Source of the DNA: an uncultured Methylophilaceae bacterium | GTDB taxonomy: Bacteria > Pseudomonadota > Gammaproteobacteria > Burkholderiales > Methylophilaceae | Reading direction: 5' to 3' | Assembly: GCA_905618945.1 (NCBI GenBank) | Contig: CAJQTF010000010.1 | Span: 1 to 64,000, forward strand | DNA: 64,000 nucleotides | Program-made: the position numbers and the translations under genes | In this document: in pieces, positions 50,277 to 60,359 of the stretch | How positions within the stretch are numbered: position 1 is the first letter of the stretch | How the letters are laid out: every line of letters begins with the position of its first letter | The notes under the pieces: model-generated | Database searches by the model: none | The model's input: the letters and a program-made list of their open reading frames with translations, nothing else | Told to the model about the DNA's origin: nothing

Positions 50277-50864
50277 ATGATAAATCAAATTTTCTTTATT
50301 TCTAGTGCTTATTTAATCGGATCTCTATCTTTTGGGATAATAGTTAGTAAGTTTTTTAATCTCTCAGATCCAAGAACTATTGGATCAAAAAACCCTGGGG
50401 CTACAAATGTTTTAAGAACAGGTAATAAATTTGCTGCAATTCTGACATTAGTAGGAGATATCTTTAAAGCTACTATTGTTGTCAAGATTGCAATATGTAT
50501 CGGTTTAAACGACTTAGAGACGATGCAAGTTTGTTTGGCAGTATTGATAGGACACACCTATCCAATTTACTATAAATTTAAAGGTGGTAAGGGGGTTGCA
50601 ACAGCTCTAGGTATTTTGTTGGCAATTAATTGGATATTAGCATTAAGTGCAATTTGTATTTGGCTAATCATTTTCTCTATATGGCGATATTCTTCTTTAG
50701 CGGCTATTATTGCATCGTTATCTGTCCCAATTATTAGTTATTTCTTAAATGAAACATCATATATATTAATTACGAATATTTTAATTGCTGTTTTAATTTT
50801 TTTCAACCATCGCGTAAATATCAAAAACTTAATTAAAGGTATCGAGCCAAGCTTTAAAAAGTAG
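50277..50864 (+). CDS. plsY: Glycerol-3-phosphate acyltransferase PlsY
   Basis: A 195-residue inner-membrane enzyme that transfers acyl groups from acyl-phosphate to glycerol-3-phosphate. It has several membrane helices and the three PlsY motifs: [26 protein letters not shown] and [18 protein letters not shown] (50264-50269) is 7 nt before the ATG and no Shine-Dalgarno sequence is present, so the mRNA may be leaderless. The 3' end overlaps the convergent tsaD by 11 bp. Confidence 0.94.
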   Translation: MINQIFFISSAYLIGSLSFGIIVSKFFNLSDPRTIGSKNPGATNVLRTGNKFAAILTLVGDIFKATIVVKIAICIGLNDLETMQVCLAVLIGHTYPIYYKFKGGKGVATALGILLAINWILALSAICIWLIIFSIWRYSSLAAIIASLSVPIISYFLNETSYILITNILIAVLIFFNHRVNIKNLIKGIEPSFKK

Positions 50865-51870
50865 ATTCAGTCTCAGATAATTTCCATCTTGGCTGCACAG
50901 AAAATTTATAATCATTTTTGGAAGATAGATGAGCTCTAAGAGCTCCTGCTAGTGCAATCATAGCTCCGTTGTCTGTACAAAATTCTAGTTTTGGAAAATA
51001 AGCTGTAAAATTTTCACTTTTAGAATGAAGTATTAATTTTTCTCTTAGTTTTTTATTTGCTCCAACCCCTCCAGAAACTACAAGTCTTTTATACCCAGTA
51101 TGTTTTAGAGCTTTAATAGATTTTTTTACTAGCACATCTGTAATGGATTCTTGAAAAGCAAAAGCAATATTCGCCTTAATTGTATTCGTTAGTTTTGGTT
51201 GTTTTTTTACTAAAGTTAAAACAGCAGTCTTAAGCCCACTAAAACTAAAATCAAATCCATGAGTATGAAATAGGGGTCTAGGAAGTTCAAATTTAGCAAC
51301 ACCTTCATTGGCTAATTCTGATAACGCAGCACCACCAGGGTAACCTAGCCCAAGTAGCTTCGCTGTTTTATCAAAAGCTTCACCTGCTGCATCATCTAAA
51401 GTGTCACCCAATATTTCGTATTGACCAATACCTTTAACGTCAATCAATTGAGAATGCCCACCTGATACTAAAAGCGCTAAAAAAGGAAAGGATGGCTTAT
51501 CATCTTCAAGCATCGGGGCTAATAAATGACCTTCAAGATGATGTACTGGTATGGATGGAATATTGAGTGAATATGCTAAGGCTTCAGCTAAAGTACTTCC
51601 AACTAAAAGAGCTCCAGATAAACCAGGACCTGCAGTGTATGCAATCGAGTCAATCGAATCAATTGAGATAGAATTATCTCTTAGCAATTGATCAATCAAT
51701 GGAATGATATATTTTATGTGGTCACGGGAGGCAAGTTCAGGAACTACTCCACCATATAAAGAATGAAGTTTAATTTGAGAATGTAAAGTATGCCCTAAAA
51801 GACCTTTATCTGAGTCATAGATAGCAATCCCTGTTTCATCACATGAGCTTTCAATACCAAGAACAAGCAT
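50854..51870 (-). CDS. tsaD: tRNA threonylcarbamoyladenosine synthase subunit TsaD
   Basis: Catalytic subunit for t6A37 in ANN-decoding tRNAs. The 338-residue ASKHA protein has [10 protein letters not shown] at the N-terminus, the metal-binding HHLEGHLL and [14 protein letters not shown]. The C-terminal [10 protein letters not shown] and [12 protein letters not shown] are also present. It diverges from rpsU, the usual arrangement beside the macromolecular-synthesis operon. Confidence 0.96.
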   Translation of the reverse strand: MLVLGIESSCDETGIAIYDSDKGLLGHTLHSQIKLHSLYGGVVPELASRDHIKYIIPLIDQLLRDNSISIDSIDSIAYTAGPGLSGALLVGSTLAEALAYSLNIPSIPVHHLEGHLLAPMLEDDKPSFPFLALLVSGGHSQLIDVKGIGQYEILGDTLDDAAGEAFDKTAKLLGLGYPGGAALSELANEGVAKFELPRPLFHTHGFDFSFSGLKTAVLTLVKKQPKLTNTIKANIAFAFQESITDVLVKKSIKALKHTGYKRLVVSGGVGANKKLREKLILHSKSENFTAYFPKLEFCTDNGAMIALAGALRAHLSSKNDYKFSVQPRWKLSETESTF

Positions 51871-51993
51871 TTAAATAGTATTTTTTCTTATATATGGTTG
51901 AAAAAAAAGAATATTAGCATTAAAATGGCACACTTTCTTAAATTAGTATAAATATTTACTAATTCAAAGATTCAAACTTTAAAGAGATTATTG

Positions 51994-52206
51994 ATGTCAA
52001 CAGTAAAAGTAAAAGAAAACGAACCATTTGATGTAGCACTTAGAAGGTTTAAAAGACTTGTTGAGAAAACAGGATTGTTAAACGATTTGCGCGCTAGAGA
52101 ATTTTATGAAAAGCCAACATGGGAACGAAAAAGAAAAGCTGCAGCAGCCGTCAAAAGACAATATAGACTTCTAAGAAATCAGATGCTTCCACCAAAACTT
52201 TTTTAA
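51994..52206 (+). CDS. rpsU: 30S ribosomal protein S21
   Basis: A 70-residue basic protein at the mRNA exit. It has the typical [18 protein letters not shown] and [10 protein letters not shown], and a Lys/Arg-rich C-terminus. I use the ATG at 51994; a TTG directly precedes it in frame. An AAGAG-type binding site lies upstream. It is the first gene of rpsU-yqeY-dnaG. Confidence 0.95.
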   Translation: MSTVKVKENEPFDVALRRFKRLVEKTGLLNDLRAREFYEKPTWERKRKAAAAVKRQYRLLRNQMLPPKLF

Positions 52207-52213
52207 GTTAAAA

Positions 52214-52657
52214 GTGCCATTAAAGCTCCAAATTACTGACGACATGAAATCTGCAATGCGCAGTAAAGATTCTTCTCGTCTAGGAACTATTAGGCTTCTT
52301 CTAGCCGCAATCAAACAAAAGGAAGTTGATGAGCGAATCGATCTCGTTGATTCTGATATTATCTCAATAATTGATAAGATGTTAAAGCAGCGACGTGATT
52401 CCATTGAAGCATTTAATAAAGCAAATCGTAATGATTTAGTTGAAAAAGAAGAGTCTGAGCTCAAAGTACTTCAAGAATATATGCCTCAGCAATTAACGGA
52501 AAAAGAAGTTGAGAAAGTTATTATTGATACAATTGAAAGTGTTGGAGCTAATTCAATGAAGGACATGGGTGCAATAATGAACATCCTTAAACCTAAGCTA
52601 GCCGGTAAAACTAATATGGCTGATGTCTCAAAAAAAATTAAGACAAAACTTACTTAA
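52214..52657 (+). CDS. yqeY: GatB/YqeY domain protein
   Basis: A 147-residue protein with the YqeY fold found as the tail domain of GatB, thought to bind tRNA. The pattern includes LKLQITDDMKSAMRSKDSSRLGTIRLL-type start (in parts), VLQEYMPQQLTEKEV and MGAIMNILKPKLAGK. The start is GTG, 7 bp after rpsU. It is conserved between rpsU and dnaG in proteobacteria; the function is not proven. Confidence 0.9.
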   Translation: MPLKLQITDDMKSAMRSKDSSRLGTIRLLLAAIKQKEVDERIDLVDSDIISIIDKMLKQRRDSIEAFNKANRNDLVEKEESELKVLQEYMPQQLTEKEVEKVIIDTIESVGANSMKDMGAIMNILKPKLAGKTNMADVSKKIKTKLT

Positions 52658-52721
52658 ATTTTTTAAGAGTTAATTCATAATTGGGCACGCATATTGGTAA
52701 ATATTAAGATAATATTTAATA

Positions 52722-54443
52722 ATGATCCCAGAATCTTTTATCCAAGAACTTTTAAATAGAATTGACGTTGTTGATGTCATTGATAAAAAAGTTACACTTA
52801 AAAAAGCAGGGGCAAACTATTTAGCTTGTTGCCCATTTCACCAAGAAAAAACCCCATCCTTTACTGTAAGCCCATCAAAACAGTTTTATCATTGTTTTGG
52901 TTGTGGTGAACATGGCTCTGCAATAAGTTTTTTAATTGAATATGAGGGATTAACTTTTGTTGATGCTATTACTGAGCTTGCTAATTCAATTGGTTTAAAG
53001 GTGCCAAATGATGCACCTCAGAGAATAGAAAAAAGTACTGAGTATGCAAATTTAGAAGAAGTAATTAAAATCGCAAGTATTTTTTATCAAAAGCAATTAA
53101 GAGGGTCATCAAAAGCGATAAATTATTTAAAATCACGAGGATTGACTGGAGAAATAGCTAAGGAATTTTCAATTGGTTACGCTCCAGAAGGGTGGCAGAA
53201 TTTAAAAATACCCTTTAACAAATATGAAGATGACATTCTTGTAAAGGCAGGTCTGGTAGTCAAAAATGAAAAAGGAAAGCACTATGATCGGTTTCGAGAT
53301 CGAATTATATTTCCCATCTATAGTGATAAGGGAAAGATGATTGGCTTTGGAGGGAGGGTAATCAATTCAGAGGATACTCCTAAATATTATAACTCTCCTG
53401 AGACGCCTCTATTTCAAAAAAGTTACGAACTTTATGGATTATTATCGTCAAGGAAACCGATTAGAGAAAAAGGCTATGTATTAGTTGTTGAGGGCTATAT
53501 GGATGTAGTCGGGCTTGCACAAAGTAATATTAAAAATGTTGTGGCAACACTTGGAACAGCGACTACAGAGTTTCATATTAAGAAGTTAATGAGATACACA
53601 AAAGAGATTATTTTTTGTTTTGATGGGGATGATGCTGGCAGGAGTGCGGCATGGAGGGCGATGAATAATGCTTTAGTTTCAGTTACTGATAGTACTCAAT
53701 TAAAATTTTTATTTTTACCAGATGGGCATGATCCAGATTCATTTGTCAGGGAGAATTCTTCAAAAGATTTTGAATTGCTAGTTAAACAGGCAACTCCATT
53801 AACTGAATATATAATAAAATATCTAACTAAAAATAATGATCTTGTCACTTCAGAAAAGAAAGTTCAGTTTCTTAATGAAATTAAGCCCATATTAAAAGAA
53901 ATCACTGCCATAAAATTATTATTGTTGTTTAAAAAAAGAATAGCAGAATTAATCAATCTTAATATTGAAGAGATTGATCAAATATTAGAGATAAAAAAAA
54001 CATATACACAAAAAGCTAGTATTAAATTACCAAATCGTCTTCCAATTAGCGCTAAAAGAAGATTTTGTCTTTTACTTATCCTAAGACCAGATTTAATTGA
54101 ACAAGAAGATTTAAAGTTTTTTACTTCGGAGAGTGTTGATGACAAGTTAATATTAGCGATAATAGAGGTTACAAATAATAAGGGAGAATATAATTCAGCA
54201 GCGATTATGCATTTTATATCAAGTCGATTTGATGGTGAACTAGTTAAACAAATTCAAGAGCAACTTACAAAATTTGATGATGAAATGGAAATGCAGGAAG
54301 AAATTAAAGCTTTAAGATTTAGTATAAAAAAACGTCATTTTTCTTTAACAAATAAAAATAAACTTAATGAGGCAACAAAAAAAAGCTTAGATTCACTTTC
54401 TGAAGAAGAGAGAGAATTTATAAAAAATATAGGAAAATTATAA
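52722..54443 (+). CDS. dnaG: DNA primase
   Basis: Primes Okazaki fragments. The 573 residues have the N-terminal CHC2 zinc finger (Cys37, His40, Cys58, Cys61), a TOPRIM core with VVEGYMDVVGLAQ and FCFDGDDAGRSAAWRAM, and a C-terminal helicase-binding helical domain. It lies 64 bp after yqeY. The adjacent rpoD has its own promoter, so the old macromolecular-synthesis operon is partly uncoupled. Confidence 0.96.
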   Translation: MIPESFIQELLNRIDVVDVIDKKVTLKKAGANYLACCPFHQEKTPSFTVSPSKQFYHCFGCGEHGSAISFLIEYEGLTFVDAITELANSIGLKVPNDAPQRIEKSTEYANLEEVIKIASIFYQKQLRGSSKAINYLKSRGLTGEIAKEFSIGYAPEGWQNLKIPFNKYEDDILVKAGLVVKNEKGKHYDRFRDRIIFPIYSDKGKMIGFGGRVINSEDTPKYYNSPETPLFQKSYELYGLLSSRKPIREKGYVLVVEGYMDVVGLAQSNIKNVVATLGTATTEFHIKKLMRYTKEIIFCFDGDDAGRSAAWRAMNNALVSVTDSTQLKFLFLPDGHDPDSFVRENSSKDFELLVKQATPLTEYIIKYLTKNNDLVTSEKKVQFLNEIKPILKEITAIKLLLLFKKRIAELINLNIEEIDQILEIKKTYTQKASIKLPNRLPISAKRRFCLLLILRPDLIEQEDLKFFTSESVDDKLILAIIEVTNNKGEYNSAAIMHFISSRFDGELVKQIQEQLTKFDDEMEMQEEIKALRFSIKKRHFSLTNKNKLNEATKKSLDSLSEEEREFIKNIGKL

Positions 54444-54488
54444 GCAATTGATTTTAATGATTTTTATAAGATAAAATATAAAAGTTAA

Positions 54489-54517
54489 TTGATTTAAAAG
54501 CGATACTCTGATAAAAT
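54489..54517 (+). promoter_or_regulatory. Likely sigma-70 promoter of rpoD
   Basis: TTGATT (54489-54494) and TAAAAT (54512-54517) are separated by exactly 17 bp, in the 139-bp dnaG-rpoD gap. The ATG is 65 bp further on, behind AGAGGTAG. Confidence 0.6.
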
Positions 54518-54582
54518 CCAAAGTCCAAAAATTGATATATATCATTATATTTTCAGCCCCATATAAATAATCAGAGGTAGCC

Positions 54583-56547
54583 ATGGCAAGACCTAAGAAA
54601 AATCCAGCAGATAAAAAAACCAAACGAGTTACTAGAGTTAAAAAACTTAAAGACCTTTATTTAAAGGATGCGGCTAATAACCCTGAAGAAGCTGAAAAGA
54701 GAAGAATGCAATTAAAAGCTTTAATTATCCTAGGAAAGGAAAGAGGCTATTTAACTTACGCAGAAATTAATGACCATCTGCCTGATGAGATTACCGAAAG
54801 CGACCAAGTGGAAGGCATTATCGGCATTATTAATGATATGGGTATTATGGTCTATGAGCAGGCACCTGATGCCGAAGAGTTATTATTGTCTGATGCTCCT
54901 GCTCCAGTAACAGATGAAGAAGCTGCTGAGGAAGCAGAACAAGCATTGGCTACAGTTGATTCTGAATTTGGTCGAACAACTGATCCTGTTCGTATGTATA
55001 TGCGAGAAATGGGAACAGTTGACTTGCTGACAAGAGAAGGTGAAATTGTAATTGCAAAACGTATTGAAGAGGGCCTAAGAAGTATGGTTCAGGCAATTTC
55101 AGCATGCCCAGGAATCATTGAAGACTTAATGACAATAGCTGAAAAAGTAAAAAAAGCTGAAATAGGCGTCGATGAATTTGTAGACGGCTTAATAGATATG
55201 GAGGCAGAAAAAGAATTGGCAAAGGTAGAAGCTGCATTAGAGCTTGAGGCTTCGGATTCTCAGGAAGAGGAAGCTGATGATGAAAATGATACAGGTAAGG
55301 CAAGTGGAATGTCGCCTGAAGATTTAGCTGAATTAACAGCCGAAGTGTTAAGGCGTTTTGCTGTTATTAAAAAAGCGCATAAGAAATTAGGAGATTTACG
55401 CGCTAAACAGAAATGGATGGATGATCCTGAATATCAAAAAAATCAAGATAATATTCTTAAAGAGCTTGTTAATTTTAGATTTGCTTCAAAATTTGTTGAA
55501 TTATTGTGCGATAAAATTAGAACATTTATTATTCAGATTAGGTCCCATGAAAGACAAATAATGGAATTCTGTATCGACAACTCTAAAATGCCTAGAGCAC
55601 ATTTTGTTAAAAATTTTCCAGGAAATGAAACAGATTTAAAATGGCTTAAACAGCAAATGAAGGTGGATAAACCCTATGTTGCTGAATTGGAAAGAAGAAA
55701 GCATGACATTATAGATCAGCAAAAGAAATTAGTTGCATTAGAGATTGAATCTGGAATTCCAATTAAGAATTTTAAAGAGATTAATAAGCAGATGGTTTCT
55801 GGAGAATTCAGAGCAAAAAAAGCAAAGCGTGAAATGATAGAGGCGAACTTAAGACTGGTTATATCAATTGCTAAAAAATACACCAATCGCGGCTTACAGT
55901 TTTTAGATTTAATTCAGGAAGGCAATATTGGACTTATGAAAGCTGTTGATAAGTTTGAATATCGCAGGGGTTATAAATTTTCAACTTATGCAACTTGGTG
56001 GATTCGTCAAGCTATTACTCGTTCAATTGCTGATCAAGCTAGAACAATTCGTATTCCAGTTCATATGATTGAAACTATAAATAAAATGAACCGAATTTCT
56101 AGGCAAATTTTGCAATCTACAGGGCAAGAGCCTGAGCCATCAGAATTAGCAGAGAAGATGGAAATGCCTGAGGAGAAAATTAGAAAGATATTAAAAATAT
56201 CTAAAGAGCCAATTTCAATGGAAACACCAATTGGGGACGATGAAGATTCACACCTAGGTGATTTTATAGAAGATGTTGGAACGTTGACTCCCGATGATGC
56301 AGCCGTATATGCAAGCTTAAGAAATGTAACATCAGAAATCTTAGAAGGATTGACACCTCGTGAAGCAAAAGTTCTAAGAATGAGATTCGGCATAGAAATG
56401 AATACAGACCATACGCTTGAAGAGGTTGGAAAGCAGTTTGATGTGACTCGAGAAAGAATACGTCAGATTGAAGCAAAAGCGCTTCGAAAATTAAGGCATC
56501 CTACAAGATCTGAAAGATTAAAAAGCTTCTTAGAGGCTAAAGAGTAA
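54583..56547 (+). CDS. rpoD: RNA polymerase primary sigma factor (sigma-70)
   Basis: A 654-residue housekeeping sigma factor. Region 1.1 is at about 35-110 ([21 protein letters not shown]), region 1.2 begins at [11 protein letters not shown], and a large acidic non-conserved region follows at about 200-240. Regions 2.3-2.4 are [21 protein letters not shown], region 3 is [10 protein letters not shown], and region 4.2 is [20 protein letters not shown]. It ends 7 bp before a tRNA gene, so the two may be cotranscribed. Confidence 0.97.
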   Translation: MARPKKNPADKKTKRVTRVKKLKDLYLKDAANNPEEAEKRRMQLKALIILGKERGYLTYAEINDHLPDEITESDQVEGIIGIINDMGIMVYEQAPDAEELLLSDAPAPVTDEEAAEEAEQALATVDSEFGRTTDPVRMYMREMGTVDLLTREGEIVIAKRIEEGLRSMVQAISACPGIIEDLMTIAEKVKKAEIGVDEFVDGLIDMEAEKELAKVEAALELEASDSQEEEADDENDTGKASGMSPEDLAELTAEVLRRFAVIKKAHKKLGDLRAKQKWMDDPEYQKNQDNILKELVNFRFASKFVELLCDKIRTFIIQIRSHERQIMEFCIDNSKMPRAHFVKNFPGNETDLKWLKQQMKVDKPYVAELERRKHDIIDQQKKLVALEIESGIPIKNFKEINKQMVSGEFRAKKAKREMIEANLRLVISIAKKYTNRGLQFLDLIQEGNIGLMKAVDKFEYRRGYKFSTYATWWIRQAITRSIADQARTIRIPVHMIETINKMNRISRQILQSTGQEPEPSELAEKMEMPEEKIRKILKISKEPISMETPIGDDEDSHLGDFIEDVGTLTPDDAAVYASLRNVTSEILEGLTPREAKVLRMRFGIEMNTDHTLEEVGKQFDVTRERIRQIEAKALRKLRHPTRSERLKSFLEAKE

Positions 56548-56554
56548 AACTAAA

Positions 56555-56631
<77 letters not shown>

Positions 56632-56641
56632 ATCAATACAA

Positions 56642-56677
56642 GGCTTTTAGGGGATTCTTCTTCTAAAAGTTTTTTTA
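56642..56677 (+). terminator. Intrinsic terminator after tRNA-Ile2
   Basis: CTTTTAG and CTAAAAG arms (extendable by G-T pairs) enclose a 12-nt loop and precede a run of seven T. It lies 11 bp after the tRNA. Confidence 0.75.
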
Positions 56678-56839
56678 ATTATCACCACAGACTAAATATA
56701 GACTACAAATTTATTTTTTTAAAAAAATAAGGTTAATCCTTTAATCAAATATAAATCTTATTTCTTCAAATACTTCCGTAAAATTTTTACTTGCTGTCAT
56801 CGGTTTTAATTTAACCAGAGGACTTATAAATACAAAATC

Positions 56840-56869
56840 AATTTATTTGAAATCTTTTAATCTATAAAT
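56840..56869. repeat. 30-bp exact repeat at the 3' end of GT-C paralog 1 (copy at 58635-58664)
   Basis: The last 30 bases at the 3' end of each paralog, from just beyond the stop into the codons for the C-terminal residues, are identical. This marks a tandem duplication and is a place where recombination could delete one copy. Confidence 0.7.
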
Positions 56870-58423
56870 TGTGCCCGCTTTCCAGCCGTAATTAATTTTT
56901 AAATTTAATGGAAGAATTCCAACTTTGTTATAAAGATTTGTTTTCTCAATAATATCTGGAAGTGCTTTTTGGCCTGGAGTCATATAAAAAGTACTTAAAT
57001 GTGTAGTTACAATTATAGTAGGGCGATAGTATTTTATATCCTTTATAATTTTATCTTCATCCTTATCATATTTTATATAAAGGTTTGCCAAATTATGTAT
57101 TGCGTATGATGGGGGAAGTAATCCGGTCAGTGGGAATAATGGGTCCATATAGCCACTTATAGCCAAAGTTGAATCTTCACGGCTGAGCTCGTAAACCTTC
57201 CTCGCCGCGATTAAATATTGACTTTTTTCAATTGTCTCCTTAATTCGAAATACTTCAACAAATCTGATCCAGTTAACTACATCTGATGGAGAGTATATTT
57301 TAGAGCTTTTTATAATAGTTTTATTTATAGTTGGTAAAATCACAATCAGACTCATTAAGCTAATAATTATTATCGCTGATTTTTTTATTTTTTTAGATTC
57401 TTGAATGTTTAGATGTCTCCAACCCATTGCAGTCAGTCCAGCCAATCCAGGGAGGCAGCTAGCAAAATGATATAAAAATGGAAGTTTTAATATAGGCTCT
57501 AAAAGTGGTATCAACACAATTGCTAGCCAAAATAAAAGACGACTCATATTGATTGCTTTTTCATCTGCACTATATAATTTAATAAGATAAATAAGTGAAA
57601 GAGAGGAAGTGACTAAAATAACCCAATTATTTTTGATTGATAATAAACCAAAAGTATTAAAGTTTGTTTTACTAATTTGTTCGAAAAGCACAATGAAATC
57701 AGCAGCAGACATATATCCGCTAATAAAATTGGATAAGTCCCATCCTCGTAGCATGAACACAACACTAAGCACACTAAATCCTATTACTGCAGAGCCGATT
57801 AAGTATTTAACAAGTGCGCGCCATCCATAACCAATAAGTATTGAAATACCTGCTAATAGAAAGAAAGGTAGGAATGGCTCTCTTAATAGAATGCCGATAG
57901 AAATAAGCCCACCAATTAAATAAAACGAGAAACTATCTTTTTTGGTAGTATTTTGCCAGATAAGTAATGCTGTGAATAAAGGAAGGTATGCAACCCAAAT
58001 ACTATTTTTAAATCCATATGCAATAACTCCACTATCATTCATAAGCACTAGCAGAGCCGCCATTAAAATTACTGTGAAAAGTGTGCTACCACTTTCTTTT
58101 AAAATTACTTTAAATAAAATAATAGAGGTCACTAATGCAATAAGCCCATCAATAACTCTTAACATTATGAATTGATTCACTTCGAGACCAAATACCCAAG
58201 AAGTCATAAATGGATACAAATCTAATTTACTTAAAAGAAGTTTATTTTCAAGACCTGAAAATATAGCCTCCCAATAACGTTGGCTATGAAATGTATTAGT
58301 ACCATCATCACTATTAGGTAGGCCCGCAAAAAGTTGTAACCTTAAAAATCCAGTAGTTAATATGGTAATAGAAAAAGCAAGAAAAAATTGAAGCGCTTTA
58401 GGTTTCATTAAAGTATTTAACAT
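56843..58423 (-). CDS. GT-C type membrane glycosyltransferase-like protein, paralog 1
   Basis: A 526-residue protein with about ten membrane helices and a soluble C-terminal third of about 140 residues. The first periplasmic loop has the acidic pair NSDDG, where GT-C enzymes (ArnT, PMT/GT39) have their catalytic acid. The conserved stretch ISIGILLREPFLPFFLLAG is shared with its neighbour. It probably transfers a sugar from a polyprenyl-phosphate donor at the periplasmic face. It is an equal-length paralog of 58638-60218, same strand, with a 214-bp gap. The donor and acceptor are unknown. Confidence 0.65.
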   Translation of the reverse strand: MLNTLMKPKALQFFLAFSITILTTGFLRLQLFAGLPNSDDGTNTFHSQRYWEAIFSGLENKLLLSKLDLYPFMTSWVFGLEVNQFIMLRVIDGLIALVTSIILFKVILKESGSTLFTVILMAALLVLMNDSGVIAYGFKNSIWVAYLPLFTALLIWQNTTKKDSFSFYLIGGLISIGILLREPFLPFFLLAGISILIGYGWRALVKYLIGSAVIGFSVLSVVFMLRGWDLSNFISGYMSAADFIVLFEQISKTNFNTFGLLSIKNNWVILVTSSLSLIYLIKLYSADEKAINMSRLLFWLAIVLIPLLEPILKLPFLYHFASCLPGLAGLTAMGWRHLNIQESKKIKKSAIIIISLMSLIVILPTINKTIIKSSKIYSPSDVVNWIRFVEVFRIKETIEKSQYLIAARKVYELSREDSTLAISGYMDPLFPLTGLLPPSYAIHNLANLYIKYDKDEDKIIKDIKYYRPTIIVTTHLSTFYMTPGQKALPDIIEKTNLYNKVGILPLNLKINYGWKAGTIYRLKDFK

Positions 58424-58637
58424 TTGAATTAATTATCGCATAGGTTTTTTTTTAGAGATAGTCAAATTATATAGGATAAGGAAGATATTAATTTTAGGTA
58501 CAGATGGATTTGTCGATAAAATTTAAAAGATTATTTTGAAAAAATAAGGCTATTTTATATGGTTAGCGAGTTAAAGAATATTATATAGAAGGGGGTTTTA
58601 GAGACTTTTCAAATAAATTTCTAAAATATTGAAAAAT

Positions 58638-60218
58638 TTATTTGAAATCTTTTAATCTATAAATAGATCCGGACAACCAACCTTTATCAACTTTTAAATC
58701 TTTTGGTATTTCCCCAACTTTATTATAAAGATTCGTTTTTTCGATCATACTTGAAAAGTCTGCAGCACCATCCATTTCTGATGGCGGAGAAAGTAGCATT
58801 AAAGTCGGACGATATTCTTTTATTATTTTTATCATTTTATCTTCATTATAAGAAAGACTTATAAATAAAGTTCTTAAATTAGAGAATTTATAAGTCGGCG
58901 GTAGCAATTCTGTAAGCGGGAACACGGGTTGCCAAAAACCACTGACAGCTAAAGTTGAGTCATCTCTTGAAAGTTCATAAATTTTAGCCGCTGCGATTAA
59001 ATATTGACTTCTTTCAATTGTTTGTGGGCCTCGAAATAAGCCAACTTTGCCAAAACTTCTAATTGCATCTGATGGATAGAATATTACGTCATTCTTTATA
59101 ATGGTGCGATTTACTGTTGACCCAAATACAATGAGACTCATTAGACCGATGACTATCATCGATGATACAGCTACTTGTTTAGATTCATTACTATTGACAT
59201 ACCTCCAAGCTATGGCACTTAATCCTGCTAAGCCTGGTAGACAGCTAGCTAAATGATATGGCATTCCCTGTTTTAGAAACCATTCTAAAAAAGGCAGTAA
59301 TGCGATTGCCAGCCATAAGTAAAAGCGATTCATGTGCACTGATTTTTTATCAGAAAAATATAGTTTAACAAGATAAATAATTGAGGCTATGGCGGTGATA
59401 CAAATAAACCAACTAGTTTTTATTGTTTCCCCTGCCCACTTAAGAGTCAATTTTTTAGTTGCCTCAATGTCCCAAATCCACCAAGAAACACCAGCATTCA
59501 GGCCTCCTTGAAAATATGAATTAATGAGCTCAAGTAAGTCCCACCCTCTGAAGCTAAGCATAACTGCGAGGACACTAAAGCCTAGTATTGCCGAGCCAAT
59601 TAAATATTTAAGAAGCACGCGCCAGCCATAACCAATCAATATTGCAACCCCTGCTAACAAAAAGAAAAGTAGGAATGGCTCTCGTAATAAAATACCTATA
59701 GAGACCAGGGCCCCAACGATATAGAAAGAAAACGTGTCCGCTTTAGAAGAATTTTGCCAAACTAGGAGTGAGGTAAATAAAGGAAGATATGCAGCCCAAA
59801 TACTATTACTGTATCCAAAGAATATAATCTCAATATCATTCATTGCGATCAATAGAGGAACTACTAAAATTACTGTGAAAAGTATACTGCCACTTTCTTT
59901 TAGAATCACTTTAAAAAATATAATAGATGCAGTGACTGCCACCAAGCCATCAATTAATCTTAGTGCTATATATTGATTCACATCCAGACCATAAATCCAG
60001 GAAGTCATTGTTTGATATAAATGGAGAGACACACCTCTTAAATCTTCACCATTAATTAAAGCAAAATAAATAATTTGATTTAAAAGAGCATAATAACCAC
60101 CATCATAATCAGGTAAGCCTAAAAGTAATTGTAGCCTTAAAAACCCAGTAGTCAGAATAGCTACACTGATCGCAATAAAGAAATGAAATGCTTTAGAAGT
60201 AATTATATTATTATTCAT
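58638..60218 (-). CDS. GT-C type membrane glycosyltransferase-like protein, paralog 2
   Basis: A 526-residue multi-spanning membrane protein that aligns end to end with 56843-58423, including FLRLQLLLGLPDYDGG in the first loop, SIGILLREPFLLFFLLAG, GYGWRVLLKYLIGSAILGFSVL and the last residues YRLKDFK. In the first loop it has DYDGG where paralog 1 has SDDG, so the active-site acids may differ. It diverges from the transketolase-epimerase operon across 141 bp. The function is inferred as for paralog 1. Confidence 0.65.
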   Translation of the reverse strand: MNNNIITSKAFHFFIAISVAILTTGFLRLQLLLGLPDYDGGYYALLNQIIYFALINGEDLRGVSLHLYQTMTSWIYGLDVNQYIALRLIDGLVAVTASIIFFKVILKESGSILFTVILVVPLLIAMNDIEIIFFGYSNSIWAAYLPLFTSLLVWQNSSKADTFSFYIVGALVSIGILLREPFLLFFLLAGVAILIGYGWRVLLKYLIGSAILGFSVLAVMLSFRGWDLLELINSYFQGGLNAGVSWWIWDIEATKKLTLKWAGETIKTSWFICITAIASIIYLVKLYFSDKKSVHMNRFYLWLAIALLPFLEWFLKQGMPYHLASCLPGLAGLSAIAWRYVNSNESKQVAVSSMIVIGLMSLIVFGSTVNRTIIKNDVIFYPSDAIRSFGKVGLFRGPQTIERSQYLIAAAKIYELSRDDSTLAVSGFWQPVFPLTELLPPTYKFSNLRTLFISLSYNEDKMIKIIKEYRPTLMLLSPPSEMDGAADFSSMIEKTNLYNKVGEIPKDLKVDKGWLSGSIYRLKDFK

Positions 60219-60277
60219 AATAGAAGTTATTTTAATACAATTAAAATTAAGTTGTATAGTTAAACTTGAATAGTTTT

Positions 60278-60306
60278 TTGTAAATACAGTTAATATTGTT
60301 TATATT
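60278..60306 (+). promoter_or_regulatory. Likely sigma-70 promoter of the transketolase-epimerase operon
   Basis: TTGTAA (60278-60283) and TATATT (60301-60306) are 17 bp apart, about 54 bp before the proposed start of the transketolase N-subunit. The gap with the divergent glycosyltransferase holds no other clear signal. Confidence 0.4.
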
Positions 60307-60359
60307 ATAAAAAACTGAAATTATCTAATATTAAATATTTTTAGAGCTGAGGAAGAAAC

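Noticed and set aside
56061-56393. 110-residue minus-strand open frame inside rpoD
   Set aside because: It is a shadow of the highly conserved regions 3 and 4 of sigma-70.
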